Shown: positions 25,987 through 36,654 of the stretch, piece after piece
Position numbering within the stretch: position 1 is the stretch's first letter
Layout of the letters: each line of letters begins with the position of its first letter
Source: Candidatus Competibacteraceae bacterium
Lineage (GTDB): Bacteria; Pseudomonadota; Gammaproteobacteria; Competibacterales; Competibacteraceae
DNA: 64,000 nt
Reading direction: 5' to 3'
Assembly: GCA_016712625.1 (NCBI GenBank)
Contig: JADJQQ010000001.1
Span: 1,302,001-1,366,000, forward strand
Made by a program: the position numbers and the translations under genes
The notes under the pieces: generated by a model
Told to the model about the DNA's origin: nothing
The model's input: the letters and a program-made list of their open reading frames with translations, nothing else
Databases searched by the model: none

Positions 25987-28900
25987 TTAGCGCGCCTGAA
26001 GTACTTCGTAAACCTTCTTGGCGAGCGCTTCTCGGGTAAAGGGTTTCTGTAGAAAGTGGATACCCTCGTCGAGAGCGCCATGATGGGCAATGATGTTGGC
26101 GGTATGGCCCGACATGAACAGACATTTTAAATGGGGACGGATGCCGCTGATCTGTCGCCAGAGTTCATGGCCGCTCAAATCTGGCATGATCACATCGGTC
26201 AGCAGCAGATGGATGGGGCCTGAATGCGTTTGGGCCAATTGCCGCGCCTGATGGGTGTTGGCCGCCGCCAGCACTGTGTAGCCCAACCGTTCAAGCAACC
26301 GGCTGGCAAGGGTGAGTAGCGCCGCCTCATCTTCGACCAGCAACACGGTTTCGGTGCCGGTTGGCACGGTCGTGGCGGCCGTGGCGGCCTGACTTAGCGG
26401 GAGGCTGAGTTCGTCCAACTCATGTCGGGGTAGATAAATTCTGATGGTGGCGCCGTTACCTGGTTCGCTACAGATATTGATGAAACCCTGATTCTGCTTG
26501 ACGATGCCGTACACCGTCGCTAGGCCGAGGCCGGTGCCTTGTCCGGGTGGCTTGGTGGTGAAAAAGGGATCGAATACTTGCGCCAATACCGCCTCGTCCA
26601 TCCCGCAACCGTTGTCGCTGACCGTCAGCAGCACATACGATCCGGGGGACATGCCGTGAAAATTTTCGCGGAGCGTTTCATCGAGCACGACTTCACTGGT
26701 TTCGAGGGTGATCTTGCCCACCCCAGTGATGGCGTCACGGGCGTTGACGATCAGATTGGCCAGAATTTGGTCGATTTGGGCCGGATCGACCTTCACCGGC
26801 CCCAGCTGGGGAGCGGGTTTCCAAACCAGGTCGATATCCTCGCCGATCAACCGTTTCAGCATCTTCAACATACCAGCAATCGTGTCGTTGAGGTCGAGCA
26901 CCTTGGGCAAGATGGTTTGGATGCGGGCGAAGGCCAACAGCTGACGGGTTAGCTCGGCCGAGCGCTGAGCGGCTTTTTTGATCTCCATCAAGTCGGCGTA
27001 CAGTGGACAGTCGGCAACAGTTTCATCCAAAGCCAACTCAACGTGACCCGTAATGACGGCCAGCATGTTGTTGAAGTCGTGCGCGATGCCGCCAGCCAGT
27101 CGGCCGACGGCCTCCATTTTCTGGGCTTGGCGGAGCTGGGTTTCGAGCGCATCGCGTTTTTGAGCGGCTTGTTCGCCGGCGGCTTTCATCCGCAGCACGC
27201 GCAGAGCATAGGCTAGATTGTCGGCCAAGCGGTGGAGCGATTGGACTTCGGCGGGCGCCAGCGGCTCCGGGTGCGCCGCATAAAGGACCAGCGCGCCCCA
27301 GATTTCGGCTTCGCCCTTCAACGGCAGCGCGAGGGCGGCCCCGTAGCCGTACTGAATGGCTTGTTCACGCCAAGGTACAAAATCGGGGTTGGCCGCTAAG
27401 TTCAGGCAAATGGCGGGTTGACCGGTACGGATGGCCACGCCGGTCGGCCCGCGCCCCGACGGCGATTCATCCCAACTAATCCACAGCTGTTCCAAGTGGT
27501 TTTCTCCGACGCCCGCGTGAGCGACCGGCCGGACCCGTTTATCCGGGCCAGATTCGGCCACCCCAACCCAAGCCAGCCGCCAACCGCCCTCCGTTACCAG
27601 AATCCGGCAAATGGCCCGCATTAAACCGGCCGCTTCCTCCGCCAGGGCAATGGCTTTATTGCAGTCGCTGAGCATCCTTAGGGAATGCACCGCCTGCCGT
27701 TCCTTGTCTTCCGCTTCCCGACGTTCCATTACCCGCCACACCGCATCCATCAGTAGGGTGAGCTGGAGGATGTCGGTTTCATCATAGTCGCCGGCTTTGT
27801 TGGCGACGCCGATTACGCCAACGATTTTCTCTTCACTGAACACCGGAACGGTGAGGAAATTGGACAGTTGGGCATGGCCTTCCGGCAGGCCCTTTTTAAG
27901 TGGATGGGCAGCGCTGAAATCATTGATGAGAATCGGTCGCCGCTGCCGGATTGCTTCACCCCAGATGCCGGCTTTATCCAGTTCATAGTAGCTTTCGGAA
28001 TCGGCGACGGCCGCCGCTGGCATCACCGCTGGCGATCTGGAATTCAGCATGAACACCCGGCGGTCTTCGTCGTAACGATAGAGATAACCGAACTGGCTGC
28101 CGGTCAGTTGGATGGCTTCGTTGAATGCATAATCCAGAAACTCCCGCACGGAATTGGCGGGGTATTGCAGGATGCTGGTCAAGCTGCGCATCCGTGCTTC
28201 GTTGCGGCGGATCTCTACATCTGCCATATGCCGCTCGGTCTGATCGCGAAACACTAACACCACACCCGTGATGGCGCCGCTGTCGTCGCGAATCGGCGCG
28301 CTACTGTCGGCGATGGGTCGTTCGCTGCCATCGCGGGCGATGAGCAGCGTGTGGTGGGCCAACCGAACCCCTGTTTCCTCGCGGAGGACTTGCTCGACAG
28401 GAGTTTCAACCGCGGCGCGCGTTTTTTCGTTGATCAGATGGAAAACATCCTGCAACGCTTGGCCGCGTCCTTCGCTTTCTAGCCAGCCGGTGAGATGTTC
28501 AGCCATTGCGTTCATCTGGCGGACCCGACCCGCGCGGTCGGTGGTGATCACGGCGTCGCCGATGCTGTAGAGGGCTGTGCGAGACTCCTCCCGCGACTCT
28601 CGCTCCTGCCGTTCTGATTCATACAGGTTTCGATAGCGCTTGACCCGCTGCCGCCAATAAGCCATGGCGGTCAGCGCAATGGCGAGCAGGAGGCAGAGGA
28701 AAATGAATACGCCAATCATCCGAGCGCGATAGCGGGCTTCGGCCAGAATTTCGTTAGTATCGACCTTGGCCACCAAAAACCAGGAAGCGCCGGAAACGGG
28801 GCGTAGGTCCGCCAGAACTTCCGCGCCTCGATAATCTTGGCCTTGGAACAAACCTTTTTGTTCGAGCGCCGCCGGCGCGGCTGGAAGCTTGCTTTGGTTC

Positions 28901-29625
28901 AGCGGCATGCGCGAGAAGGGGGCTGTTTTGGGTCGATGCCGCAGTCCGTTCAGCAACACGACGGCATCGCCCTCCCGACGGATCAAGAGGATTTCGGCGC
29001 TGCGGCTGGGTGTGGTGGGCCAAGACTGGAGTAGAGGATAGAGCGAGGCGGCGGCGTCGCTGCGTAGCACGAGCAGCAGGGGTGGACGCCCTCCCACGTC
29101 GGGCACCAAGGCCACGGCGTCAAGATAGATGTGGCCGTCGCTGGCGCGATAAAGATCGGAAAGGATGGCGCTGTGACCAACCAGCGCTAGCTGGGCGATT
29201 TGCTCCGTGATCGGACCCATGGGAGTGAGACTGTCACGCGTGGCGAGCAGCACATTCCCCTTTTGATCGAGCAGCAGGGCTTCCGCATAACCTTGTGCTT
29301 CCTGCTCCAATTTCAATTGGAGTAGACCATCCGCGAGCAAGCCAGGCGTCTCCGGAGATTTTCGCCAGGCCGCCAGTGATTTTTGAATAAAAGGGTTCTT
29401 GGCGATTCTCTCGGCGTCAGCCAAACGTCTCTGCCGCCAGCGCTCGATGTCACTGGCTTTGAGTTGGCTAATGGCGGCGATCTCCTGATATTTTTCCTGA
29501 CGGATCCGCTCCCGCTGATCCTGATAGTAATCGTATGCGCCAACCGACAAAATCAGGATGAATAAGGTAAATGCCGCCATCCGATTGCGAGAGCGGGCGT
29601 TGGCGTGCGAATCGGAGGTGCTCAT
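25987..29625 (-). CDS. Hybrid sensor histidine kinase: sensor, PAS, two GAF, HisKA, ATPase, receiver
   Basis: 1,212 residues. A membrane helix at about 16-31 and a second at 303-323 enclose an extracytoplasmic sensor domain of some 270 residues. A PAS domain follows (345-465), then a GAF domain (490-635) and a second GAF (650-815). The dimerisation helix has the phosphoacceptor His849 (GGIAHDFNN); the ATPase has N-box Asn957/Asn961, DNGCGMD and GTGLGLATVYG; a C-terminal receiver holds phospho-Asp1144 (LLTDVIMPD). There is no DNA-binding output, and no response regulator gene is beside it, so phosphate probably passes to an unlinked partner or the receiver acts as a sink. Signal unknown. Confidence 0.92.
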   Translation of the reverse strand: MSTSDSHANARSRNRMAAFTLFILILSVGAYDYYQDQRERIRQEKYQEIAAISQLKASDIERWRQRRLADAERIAKNPFIQKSLAAWRKSPETPGLLADGLLQLKLEQEAQGYAEALLLDQKGNVLLATRDSLTPMGPITEQIAQLALVGHSAILSDLYRASDGHIYLDAVALVPDVGGRPPLLLVLRSDAAASLYPLLQSWPTTPSRSAEILLIRREGDAVVLLNGLRHRPKTAPFSRMPLNQSKLPAAPAALEQKGLFQGQDYRGAEVLADLRPVSGASWFLVAKVDTNEILAEARYRARMIGVFIFLCLLLAIALTAMAYWRQRVKRYRNLYESERQERESREESRTALYSIGDAVITTDRAGRVRQMNAMAEHLTGWLESEGRGQALQDVFHLINEKTRAAVETPVEQVLREETGVRLAHHTLLIARDGSERPIADSSAPIRDDSGAITGVVLVFRDQTERHMADVEIRRNEARMRSLTSILQYPANSVREFLDYAFNEAIQLTGSQFGYLYRYDEDRRVFMLNSRSPAVMPAAAVADSESYYELDKAGIWGEAIRQRRPILINDFSAAHPLKKGLPEGHAQLSNFLTVPVFSEEKIVGVIGVANKAGDYDETDILQLTLLMDAVWRVMERREAEDKERQAVHSLRMLSDCNKAIALAEEAAGLMRAICRILVTEGGWRLAWVGVAESGPDKRVRPVAHAGVGENHLEQLWISWDESPSGRGPTGVAIRTGQPAICLNLAANPDFVPWREQAIQYGYGAALALPLKGEAEIWGALVLYAAHPEPLAPAEVQSLHRLADNLAYALRVLRMKAAGEQAAQKRDALETQLRQAQKMEAVGRLAGGIAHDFNNMLAVITGHVELALDETVADCPLYADLMEIKKAAQRSAELTRQLLAFARIQTILPKVLDLNDTIAGMLKMLKRLIGEDIDLVWKPAPQLGPVKVDPAQIDQILANLIVNARDAITGVGKITLETSEVVLDETLRENFHGMSPGSYVLLTVSDNGCGMDEAVLAQVFDPFFTTKPPGQGTGLGLATVYGIVKQNQGFINICSEPGNGATIRIYLPRHELDELSLPLSQAATAATTVPTGTETVLLVEDEAALLTLASRLLERLGYTVLAAANTHQARQLAQTHSGPIHLLLTDVIMPDLSGHELWRQISGIRPHLKCLFMSGHTANIIAHHGALDEGIHFLQKPFTREALAKKVYEVLQAR

Positions 29626-29778
29626 CTTGGCAAGCCTATCATTTGACAGCGTGACAGATAGTGTAGAGGCAGCGGTGAGAGTTGGGAGCGATCGTGTTGA
29701 ATGAACCGGTCGATTGTAGTGTGAGTGGGGGGTTGCCTAAATATAGGCGGTGGGCTTAAACGGAGCAGTGATCGCTCC

Positions 29779-29806
29779 CTGTCAACTCGGAGCGGCATGT
29801 TACAAT
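29779..29806 (+). promoter_or_regulatory. Possible promoter of rsmG-parAB
   Basis: CTGTCA (29779-29784), 16 bases, TACAAT (29801-29806). Transcription would start near 29813, giving a short leader in which the GGAG box at 29820-29823 lies seven bases before the GTG at 29832. This arrangement is one reason for choosing that start. Confidence 0.4.
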
Positions 29807-29831
29807 GCGCGCCTTCTTTTGGAGCAGGCGC

Positions 29832-30488
29832 GTGGATAGCGAGCGACAGTGGTTCATGAGTATCGAACAAGCCATTATTGAGGGATGCCAGAAACTAGAG
29901 ATTTGCTTGCCCGACGGCGCTCGCTGGCGTCTGGGCACTTATCTGCGCCTGCTGGAACGCTGGAATCGAGCCTATAATCTGACGGCGGTGCGCGATCCCG
30001 AAGCGATGGTTATCCGACATCTCCTGGACAGCCTGTCAATTCTGCCGTGGGTGAAAGGGCCGCGCGTGTTGGATGTCGGTAGCGGGGCCGGGCTGCCGGG
30101 AGTTCCACTGGCCGTTCTTCGGCCCGAACATGAATTTTGTTTACTCGATAGCAACGGCAAACGGACCCGATTCCTGATTCAGGTCGCCGCCGAATTGGCT
30201 TTGGATAATGTGAGTGTGGTTCGTAGCCGGGTCCAAGACTATCGGCCTGAAAACTTGTTTAGCAGCGTCGTGTCGCGAGCCTTCGCCACCCTGGCCGACA
30301 TGGTGGCGGATGCTGGGCGGTTGTGCGCTCCCGACGGCCGGTTGTTGGCGATGAAAGGCGTTTTTCCTGACGATGAACTGGCGCGCCTGCCGCCTGGTTA
30401 TCGCGTGATGGGCGTTTATCCGTTGCGCGTTCCACGCCTGGACGCTGAGCGCCATCTGGTTCATTTGGCGTCCGCGCCTATTTCCTGA
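29832..30488 (+). CDS. rsmG: 16S rRNA (guanine527-N7) methyltransferase
   Basis: 218 residues from the GTG at 29832, chosen for its GGAG box; an ATG at 29856 gives a 210-residue protein and is the alternative. RsmG marks: WNRAYNLTAVRDPEAMVIRHLLDS near 45-68, the SAM-binding DVGSGAGLPGVPLAV near 79-93, LLDSNGKRTRFL, and SRAFATLADM. It methylates G527 of 16S rRNA; loss gives low-level streptomycin resistance in other bacteria. The gene order rsmG-parA-parB-atp is the conserved gammaproteobacterial arrangement near the chromosome origin, although no mnmG, dnaA or origin is in this window. Confidence 0.95.
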   Translation: MDSERQWFMSIEQAIIEGCQKLEICLPDGARWRLGTYLRLLERWNRAYNLTAVRDPEAMVIRHLLDSLSILPWVKGPRVLDVGSGAGLPGVPLAVLRPEHEFCLLDSNGKRTRFLIQVAAELALDNVSVVRSRVQDYRPENLFSSVVSRAFATLADMVADAGRLCAPDGRLLAMKGVFPDDELARLPPGYRVMGVYPLRVPRLDAERHLVHLASAPIS

Positions 30489-30497
30489 GATTGAGTC

Positions 30498-31304
30498 ATG
30501 GCTACCATCATCGCGATCGCCAACCAGAAAGGTGGTGTGGGGAAAACAACAACAGCCGTCAATCTAGCGGCTTGCCTGTGCGCGTTAAAACAGCGGGTGT
30601 TGTTGGTCGATCTCGATCCACAGGGTAATGCCACCATGGGTTGCGGTGTCGACAAGCACGCGCTGGCGGCGACCAGTTACGAAGTTTTACTGAAGGAGGC
30701 GAGCCTGTCGGATGCGCTGTGCTGGGTTGAAAAGGCGGAATTGCAGTTGCTGCCGGCCAACGGCGATTTGACCGCCGCCGAAGTCAATCTGCTGGAAACC
30801 GACAATGCGCCGGGCCGGTTGCGCGAAGCGCTCGCGCCGGTGGAATGGAATTTTGATGTGATTATGATCGACTGCCCGCCCTCGTTGAATATGTTGACGG
30901 TCAACGCGCTGACGGCGGCCCAGTCGGTGATTATTCCGGTGCAGTGCGAGTATTATGCCCTGGAAGGCCTGTCAGCGCTGCTCGATACCATCGACAAGGT
31001 GCGTAAATCCACCAATCCGGGCTTGCGCCTTGAAGGGGTGCTACGCACCATGTTCGACCCCCGCAACCGCCTGGCTAACGAGGTGTCGGCGCAGTTGTTG
31101 GCGCATTTTGGCGAAGCGGTGTTCGAGACGCTGATTCCGCGCAACGTCCGGTTGGCGGAGGCGCCCAGCTACGGACTGCCGATCATTTATTACGACGATA
31201 GTTCGCGCGGCGCGCAAAGCTACCGAGATCTGGCGCGGGAGGTGCGAAAACGCTTACGACGGCCCGTGACAAAGGCGCCCATAAAGGATGGAACAGCCAC
31301 ATGA
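30498..31304 (+). CDS. parA: Chromosome partitioning ATPase ParA (Soj)
   Basis: 268 residues. The deviant Walker A motif KGGVGKTTT at about 11-19 has the signature lysine of ParA/MinD ATPases; LLVDLDPQGN near 40 is the A' motif and VIMIDCPPS near 120 the Walker B. It lacks the N-terminal helix-turn-helix of plasmid ParA, so it is the chromosomal Soj type. ATP-bound dimers coat the nucleoid and pull ParB-parS complexes during chromosome segregation. The stop overlaps the parB start by four bases. The gene begins nine bases after rsmG. Confidence 0.96.
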   Translation: MATIIAIANQKGGVGKTTTAVNLAACLCALKQRVLLVDLDPQGNATMGCGVDKHALAATSYEVLLKEASLSDALCWVEKAELQLLPANGDLTAAEVNLLETDNAPGRLREALAPVEWNFDVIMIDCPPSLNMLTVNALTAAQSVIIPVQCEYYALEGLSALLDTIDKVRKSTNPGLRLEGVLRTMFDPRNRLANEVSAQLLAHFGEAVFETLIPRNVRLAEAPSYGLPIIYYDDSSRGAQSYRDLAREVRKRLRRPVTKAPIKDGTAT

Positions 31305-32173
31305 TCAGGAAAAAAGGCGGCTTGGGCCGGGGACTGGATGCTTTGCTTGGCGCGGGAACCGCCGCCCGCAATGAAGGGCCGGATTTAACCGTTCGGGAAA
31401 CGCTGCGGTCTTTGTCGGTGGAGCGAATCATTAAAGGCCGCTATCAAGCGCGCCAGGACCTGCGCGAGGAAACCTTACGCGAGTTGGCGGAATCGATTCG
31501 CGCGCAAGGCGTGGTGCAACCGGTCGTGGTGCGAGCCCTGGGCGACGGCCGTTATGAATTAATCGCCGGCGAGCGGCGGTGGCGCGCCGCCCAGCTGGCT
31601 GGATTGCGCGAAGTGCCCGCCGTCATCCGCGAGGCGTCGGATCAGGCGGCCATCGCCATGGGCTTGATCGAGAACATCCAGCGCGAGGATCTCAGCCCGC
31701 TGGAAGAAGCGCTTGGCTTGGCGCGGCTGATCGCGGAATTCGAACTCACCCACCAACAGGCGGCGGAGGCGGTCGGTCGGTCGCGATCGGCGGTGAGCAA
31801 TCTGCTGCGCCTGCTCGAACTGACTGAGGAAGTGCAAGGCTTGCTGCTGGAGCGCAAGTTGGATATGGGCCACGCGCGCGCGTTGCTGCCTTTGCCGCCG
31901 CCTTTACAGCGAGAAGCGGCCCAGCAGGTCTTGTTGCGTGGACTCTCGGCGCGGGAAACCGAGGAATTAACGCGCCGCTTGCAGCAACAGCAAGCGGTTT
32001 TGCCGGCGCGTACCGAAGCACTGGACCCAAATATTCGGTCGCTGCAAGATGATCTGTCCGAGCGGCTAGGCGCGCGGGTGCGGCTGCGTCACGATACTTC
32101 GGGCAAAGGTCGCGTAGTCATTCATTACAATAACCTTGATGAGCTTGATGGCATTATTGCTCATATGAAGTGA
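31301..32173 (+). CDS. parB: Chromosome partitioning CTPase ParB (Spo0J)
   Basis: 290 residues. The N-terminal CTP-binding domain has the C-motif core GERRWRA near 87-93 and ENIQREDLSPLEEA near 124-137; the HTH parS-binding domain follows with LTHQQAAEAVGRSRSAVSNLLRLLEL near 148-173; the C-terminal dimer domain ends KGRVVIHYNNLDELDGI. The start overlaps parA's stop. ParB loads at parS sites, spreads as a clamp and recruits SMC. I did not find a perfect parS in this window; one near-match is reported at 45763-45776. Confidence 0.96.
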   Translation: MIRKKGGLGRGLDALLGAGTAARNEGPDLTVRETLRSLSVERIIKGRYQARQDLREETLRELAESIRAQGVVQPVVVRALGDGRYELIAGERRWRAAQLAGLREVPAVIREASDQAAIAMGLIENIQREDLSPLEEALGLARLIAEFELTHQQAAEAVGRSRSAVSNLLRLLELTEEVQGLLLERKLDMGHARALLPLPPPLQREAAQQVLLRGLSARETEELTRRLQQQQAVLPARTEALDPNIRSLQDDLSERLGARVRLRHDTSGKGRVVIHYNNLDELDGIIAHMK

Positions 32174-32188
32174 CACCGTGTTTTTTCA

Positions 32189-32218
32189 TTGACCCCACTG
32201 TGTTAAATTCCCTATAAT
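32189..32218 (+). promoter_or_regulatory. Sigma70 promoter of the ATP synthase operon
   Basis: TTGACC (32189-32194), 18 bases, perfect TATAAT (32213-32218), right after parB. The atpI start is at 32377, so the leader would be about 150 bases. This separates the atp operon from rsmG-parAB. Confidence 0.75.
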
Positions 32219-32376
32219 CCGTAACACTCTTCGCAGTCGCAGCAAAACCGGGGAGCAGGGATTGCAAGGAATGGTTTGCGGATCGCGTGGAGTTAAGAAA
32301 ATCAAATAACGAACAGAAAATATAACTACATATAAACATGCCCGGCGCAATGCGGAGCTCAGAGAATTAAAACGAA

Positions 32377-32766
32377 ATGCGAGCCATGGGCGCACAACAG
32401 GTCATTCGGAAAATTACCGCCATTCAATTGCTCCTCACGCTGTTGATCGCGGTCGCCTCTTTTGCCTTCGGCAACTTTAAAACCGCTTATTCTGCTGTCA
32501 TTGGCGGTGGCATCAGTATTCTTGTTACTCTCTATTTCGCCAGCAAGGTTTTCTCGGTACGTATCGGTTCACCCGCCGCTAAAATCGCCCGCGCCTTCTA
32601 TGTCGGCGAGGTTGTTAAGCTGTTGTTGACTATCGTCTTGCTTGGTGGCGCCCTGTTTTACTTCGATGTCGCGCCTTTGCCTCTGTTATTGGCATATATG
32701 GCGGCGTTAATGGCGTATTGGCTGGCATTACCCTTCACATTCGACGCTTCGGTGAGGACGCTATGA
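32377..32766 (+). CDS. atpI: ATP synthase subunit I
   Basis: 129 residues with four hydrophobic helices (LLLTLLIAVASFAFG, AVIGGGISILVTLYFAS, VGEVVKLLLTIVLLGGALFYF, LLLAYMAALMAYWLAL), the usual AtpI pattern including the KL-type charged residue in the third helix. AtpI helps assemble the c-ring and may move magnesium. A second ATG at 32386 is a possible alternative start. It is the first gene of the operon and its stop overlaps the atpB start (ATGA). Confidence 0.88.
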   Translation: MRAMGAQQVIRKITAIQLLLTLLIAVASFAFGNFKTAYSAVIGGGISILVTLYFASKVFSVRIGSPAAKIARAFYVGEVVKLLLTIVLLGGALFYFDVAPLPLLLAYMAALMAYWLALPFTFDASVRTL

Positions 32767-33533
32767 GCGAGAGCGGTGGTCATTCCGCGACCGGATATAT
32801 CATTCACCATCTCACCAATCTGAAAGTTGGCGAGGGATTTTGGACGATACATCTGGACACGATGTTTTTTTCGATAGCCTTAGGGTCGCTTTTTCTATGG
32901 CTATTTATGAAAGCGGCAAAATCCGCCACCAGCGGCGTGCCGGGACCCTTGCAAAATCTGTGTGAAATTCTGGTTGAGTTCGTTGATACCCAGGTCAAGG
33001 ATTCATTTCATGGCCGCAATCCGGTCATCGCCCCGTTGGCGCTAACCATTTTTGTTTGGGTATTTCTTTGGAATTTCATGGACTTGATTCCAGTCGATCT
33101 GTTGCCTTCCATCGCCGCCCTGTTTGGTATTCCCTATTTGCGCTCGGTGCCCTCCACCGACCTGAATTCCACTTTTGGCTTATCGATCTCGGTATTGCTG
33201 CTGCTTTATTACTACAGCTTCAAAGTTAAGGGTCCAGTGCATTTTACGATGGAAATACTGACTCATCCCTTCGGCAAATGGTTTATGCCCTTTAATTTAT
33301 TGCTGCGGATCGTCGAAGATTTGGCGAAACCCATTTCGCTCGGCTTGCGGTTATTCGGTAATCTTTATGCTGGTGAGCTGATTTTTATTCTGATTGCGCT
33401 ATTGCCTTGGTGGATTCAGTTTGTCTTGGGTTGGCCCTGGGCAGTATTCCACATTCTGATTATTACCTTGCAAGCTTTTATTTTCATGGTGCTGACTATT
33501 GTCTATCTCAGCATGGCGCATGAGGATCATTAA
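32763..33533 (+). CDS. atpB: ATP synthase Fo subunit a
   Basis: 256 residues from the ATG overlapping the atpI stop (MSESGGHSATGY). Membrane subunit that forms the two proton half-channels against the c-ring. The key arginine is in LAKPISLGLRLFGNLYAGEL near 185-205 (the Arg of GLRLFGN), and the last helices WPWAVFHILIITLQAFIFMVLTIVYLSMA carry the conserved Gln. The early part FFSIALGSLFLWLFM is the first helix. A longer start at 32718 would lie inside atpI and is rejected. The gap to atpE is 123 bases, the largest inside the operon. Confidence 0.95.
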   Translation: MSESGGHSATGYIIHHLTNLKVGEGFWTIHLDTMFFSIALGSLFLWLFMKAAKSATSGVPGPLQNLCEILVEFVDTQVKDSFHGRNPVIAPLALTIFVWVFLWNFMDLIPVDLLPSIAALFGIPYLRSVPSTDLNSTFGLSISVLLLLYYYSFKVKGPVHFTMEILTHPFGKWFMPFNLLLRIVEDLAKPISLGLRLFGNLYAGELIFILIALLPWWIQFVLGWPWAVFHILIITLQAFIFMVLTIVYLSMAHEDH

Positions 33534-33656
33534 CAAAGATCGAAAAAAGATCAAAAAGCGGATTGTGGAATTCGGAGTTGCTACCGCGCTTTAGCGGCCG
33601 AATTTATCCAAACGAGTTTTTTCATCCACACCTCAATCTCTTAACGGGAGACACTA

Positions 33657-33947
33657 ATGGAAGCTGCAAGTCTGATCGCCAACGTGCAGGGTATGACCGT
33701 TATCGCTGTGGCGCTGATCATCGGGATGGGTGCGCTGGGCACCGCCATCGGCTTCGCCCTGCTGGGTGGTAAATTTCTGGAAGGGGCCGCGCGCCAGCCG
33801 GAAATGATTCCCGCATTGCAAGTCAAGATGTTTATTGTTGCCGGTTTGCTCGACGCGGTGACCATGATCGGCGTCGGCGTCGCTTTGTTCTTCACCTTCG
33901 CCAATCCGTTCCTCGGTCCAGTGCAAGCGGCTCTGGGCAGCCATTGA
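33657..33947 (+). CDS. atpE: ATP synthase Fo subunit c
   Basis: 96 residues forming the two-helix hairpin of the rotor ring. The first helix holds GMGALGTAIGFALLGGKFLEG, the polar loop is ARQPEM, and the second helix carries the ion-binding Asp66 in LLDAVTMIGVG. The residues around it lack the extra Glu/Gln and Ser/Thr set seen in sodium-driven rings, so proton coupling is expected. The N-terminal and C-terminal extensions (EAASLIANVQG and PFLGPVQAALGSH) are a little longer than in E. coli (79 residues). A clear AACGGGAG box precedes the ATG, as expected for a subunit needed in about ten copies. Confidence 0.96.
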   Translation: MEAASLIANVQGMTVIAVALIIGMGALGTAIGFALLGGKFLEGAARQPEMIPALQVKMFIVAGLLDAVTMIGVGVALFFTFANPFLGPVQAALGSH

Positions 33948-34001
33948 GCGCGTTTGGGACGCTCCGGCACTTACACCTAATCTATCCGAGGAGGTAGCAG
34001 C

Positions 34002-34472
34002 GTGAACTTCAATGCCACTCTGATAGGGCAGATGATCACGTTCGGCCTGCTGGTGCTCTTTACCATGAAGTATGTGTGGCCGCCGATCATGCAGGCCATG
34101 CAGGATCGCCAGAAGCGAATCGCCGAGGGTTTAGCCTCCGCGGAACGCGGCGTGCGCGAGCAGGAGTTGGCCAAGGCCAAGGCCGCGCAAATGTTGAAGG
34201 AAGCCAAGCAGCAAGCCACCGAGATTGTCACTCAGGCCCACAAGCGCGCCAACGAGATTGTCGAGCAATCGAAACAGGAAGCTCGAACCGAGGGCGACCG
34301 CCAGCTTCTCGCCGCCAAGGCCGAGATCGAGCAGGAGGTCAATCGCGCCCGCGATCAGCTTCGCAGTCAAGTCGTCAGTCTCGCGGTCGCCGGCGCCGGC
34401 AAGATCCTCAAGCGCGAGGTCGACGAAGCGGCCAACGCGTCCATGCTGGATGACTTGGTTGGACAGCTTTAA
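34002..34472 (+). CDS. atpF: ATP synthase Fo subunit b
   Basis: 156 residues, as in E. coli, starting with GTG after a GAGGAGG box. One membrane helix (TLIGQMITFGLLVLFTMKYVWPP) is followed by a long charged helix of repeating Ala, Lys, Glu and Gln that forms the peripheral stalk dimer, and a C-terminal part that binds delta (VSLAVAGAGKILKREVDE). It connects the membrane part with F1 and resists rotation. Confidence 0.95.
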   Translation: MNFNATLIGQMITFGLLVLFTMKYVWPPIMQAMQDRQKRIAEGLASAERGVREQELAKAKAAQMLKEAKQQATEIVTQAHKRANEIVEQSKQEARTEGDRQLLAAKAEIEQEVNRARDQLRSQVVSLAVAGAGKILKREVDEAANASMLDDLVGQL

Positions 34473-34483
34473 CCATACGGACC

Positions 34484-35068
34484 ATGCCCATGGCTGAAAC
34501 TACAACCGTCGTCCGACCTACTTCTGCTGCGCGGCCTTACGCCCGCGCCGCATTTGAGGACGCTCAGGCTGCTCAGGCGCTGCCGCTTTGGTCCGGGCTT
34601 TTGGAGGCCGCCGCCGCCATTGCCGCCGATCCGGCCATGCAACGGCTGTTGGGACCTTGGAATCCCGAATTGCGCGGCGAGCAGAAAGCCGGCTTGGTCG
34701 CCAGCTTGTGTCGCGATATTCGTGGCGATGCAACGCCGCTTCCTGAAGCGTTCGACACCTTTCTCAAGATGTTGGCGGAGTATCATCGCCTGCACCTGCT
34801 TCCCAGCATTGCCGTTCTGTTTGAGCGGTTTCGGGCTGAAGCGGAAAGTGTCCTGCACGCCGAATTGATTTCCGCCTCCGCCGTAACCGAGGCCCAGCGC
34901 AAGCGTGTGACCAAGGCCCTGAAGACCAAGTTCAAACGCAGTATTGTGCTGGACTGCAAGACGGACCCATCGTTGATCGCGGGTGCTGTGATCCGGATCG
35001 GCGATCGGGTGATCGACGGTTCGGCGCGCGGCCGGCTGGACAAACTTGCCACGGCCTTGAGCCAGTAA
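34484..35068 (+). CDS. atpH: ATP synthase F1 subunit delta
   Basis: 194 residues with ATG codons at 34484 and 34490; the normal family length of about 178 fits either, as the N-terminus has a short extra stretch (ETTTVVRPTSA). The N-terminal helical domain begins RPYARAAFEDAQ, which contacts the top of the alpha subunits; the C-terminal end LDCKTDPSLIAGAVIRIGDRVIDGSARGRL is the family signature and binds subunit b. It starts 11 bases after atpF. Confidence 0.95.
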   Translation: MPMAETTTVVRPTSAARPYARAAFEDAQAAQALPLWSGLLEAAAAIAADPAMQRLLGPWNPELRGEQKAGLVASLCRDIRGDATPLPEAFDTFLKMLAEYHRLHLLPSIAVLFERFRAEAESVLHAELISASAVTEAQRKRVTKALKTKFKRSIVLDCKTDPSLIAGAVIRIGDRVIDGSARGRLDKLATALSQ

Positions 35069-35083
35069 GGGGAATACCGCTTT

Positions 35084-36643
<1,560 letters not shown>

Positions 36644-36654
36644 CGGGTGTCAGC

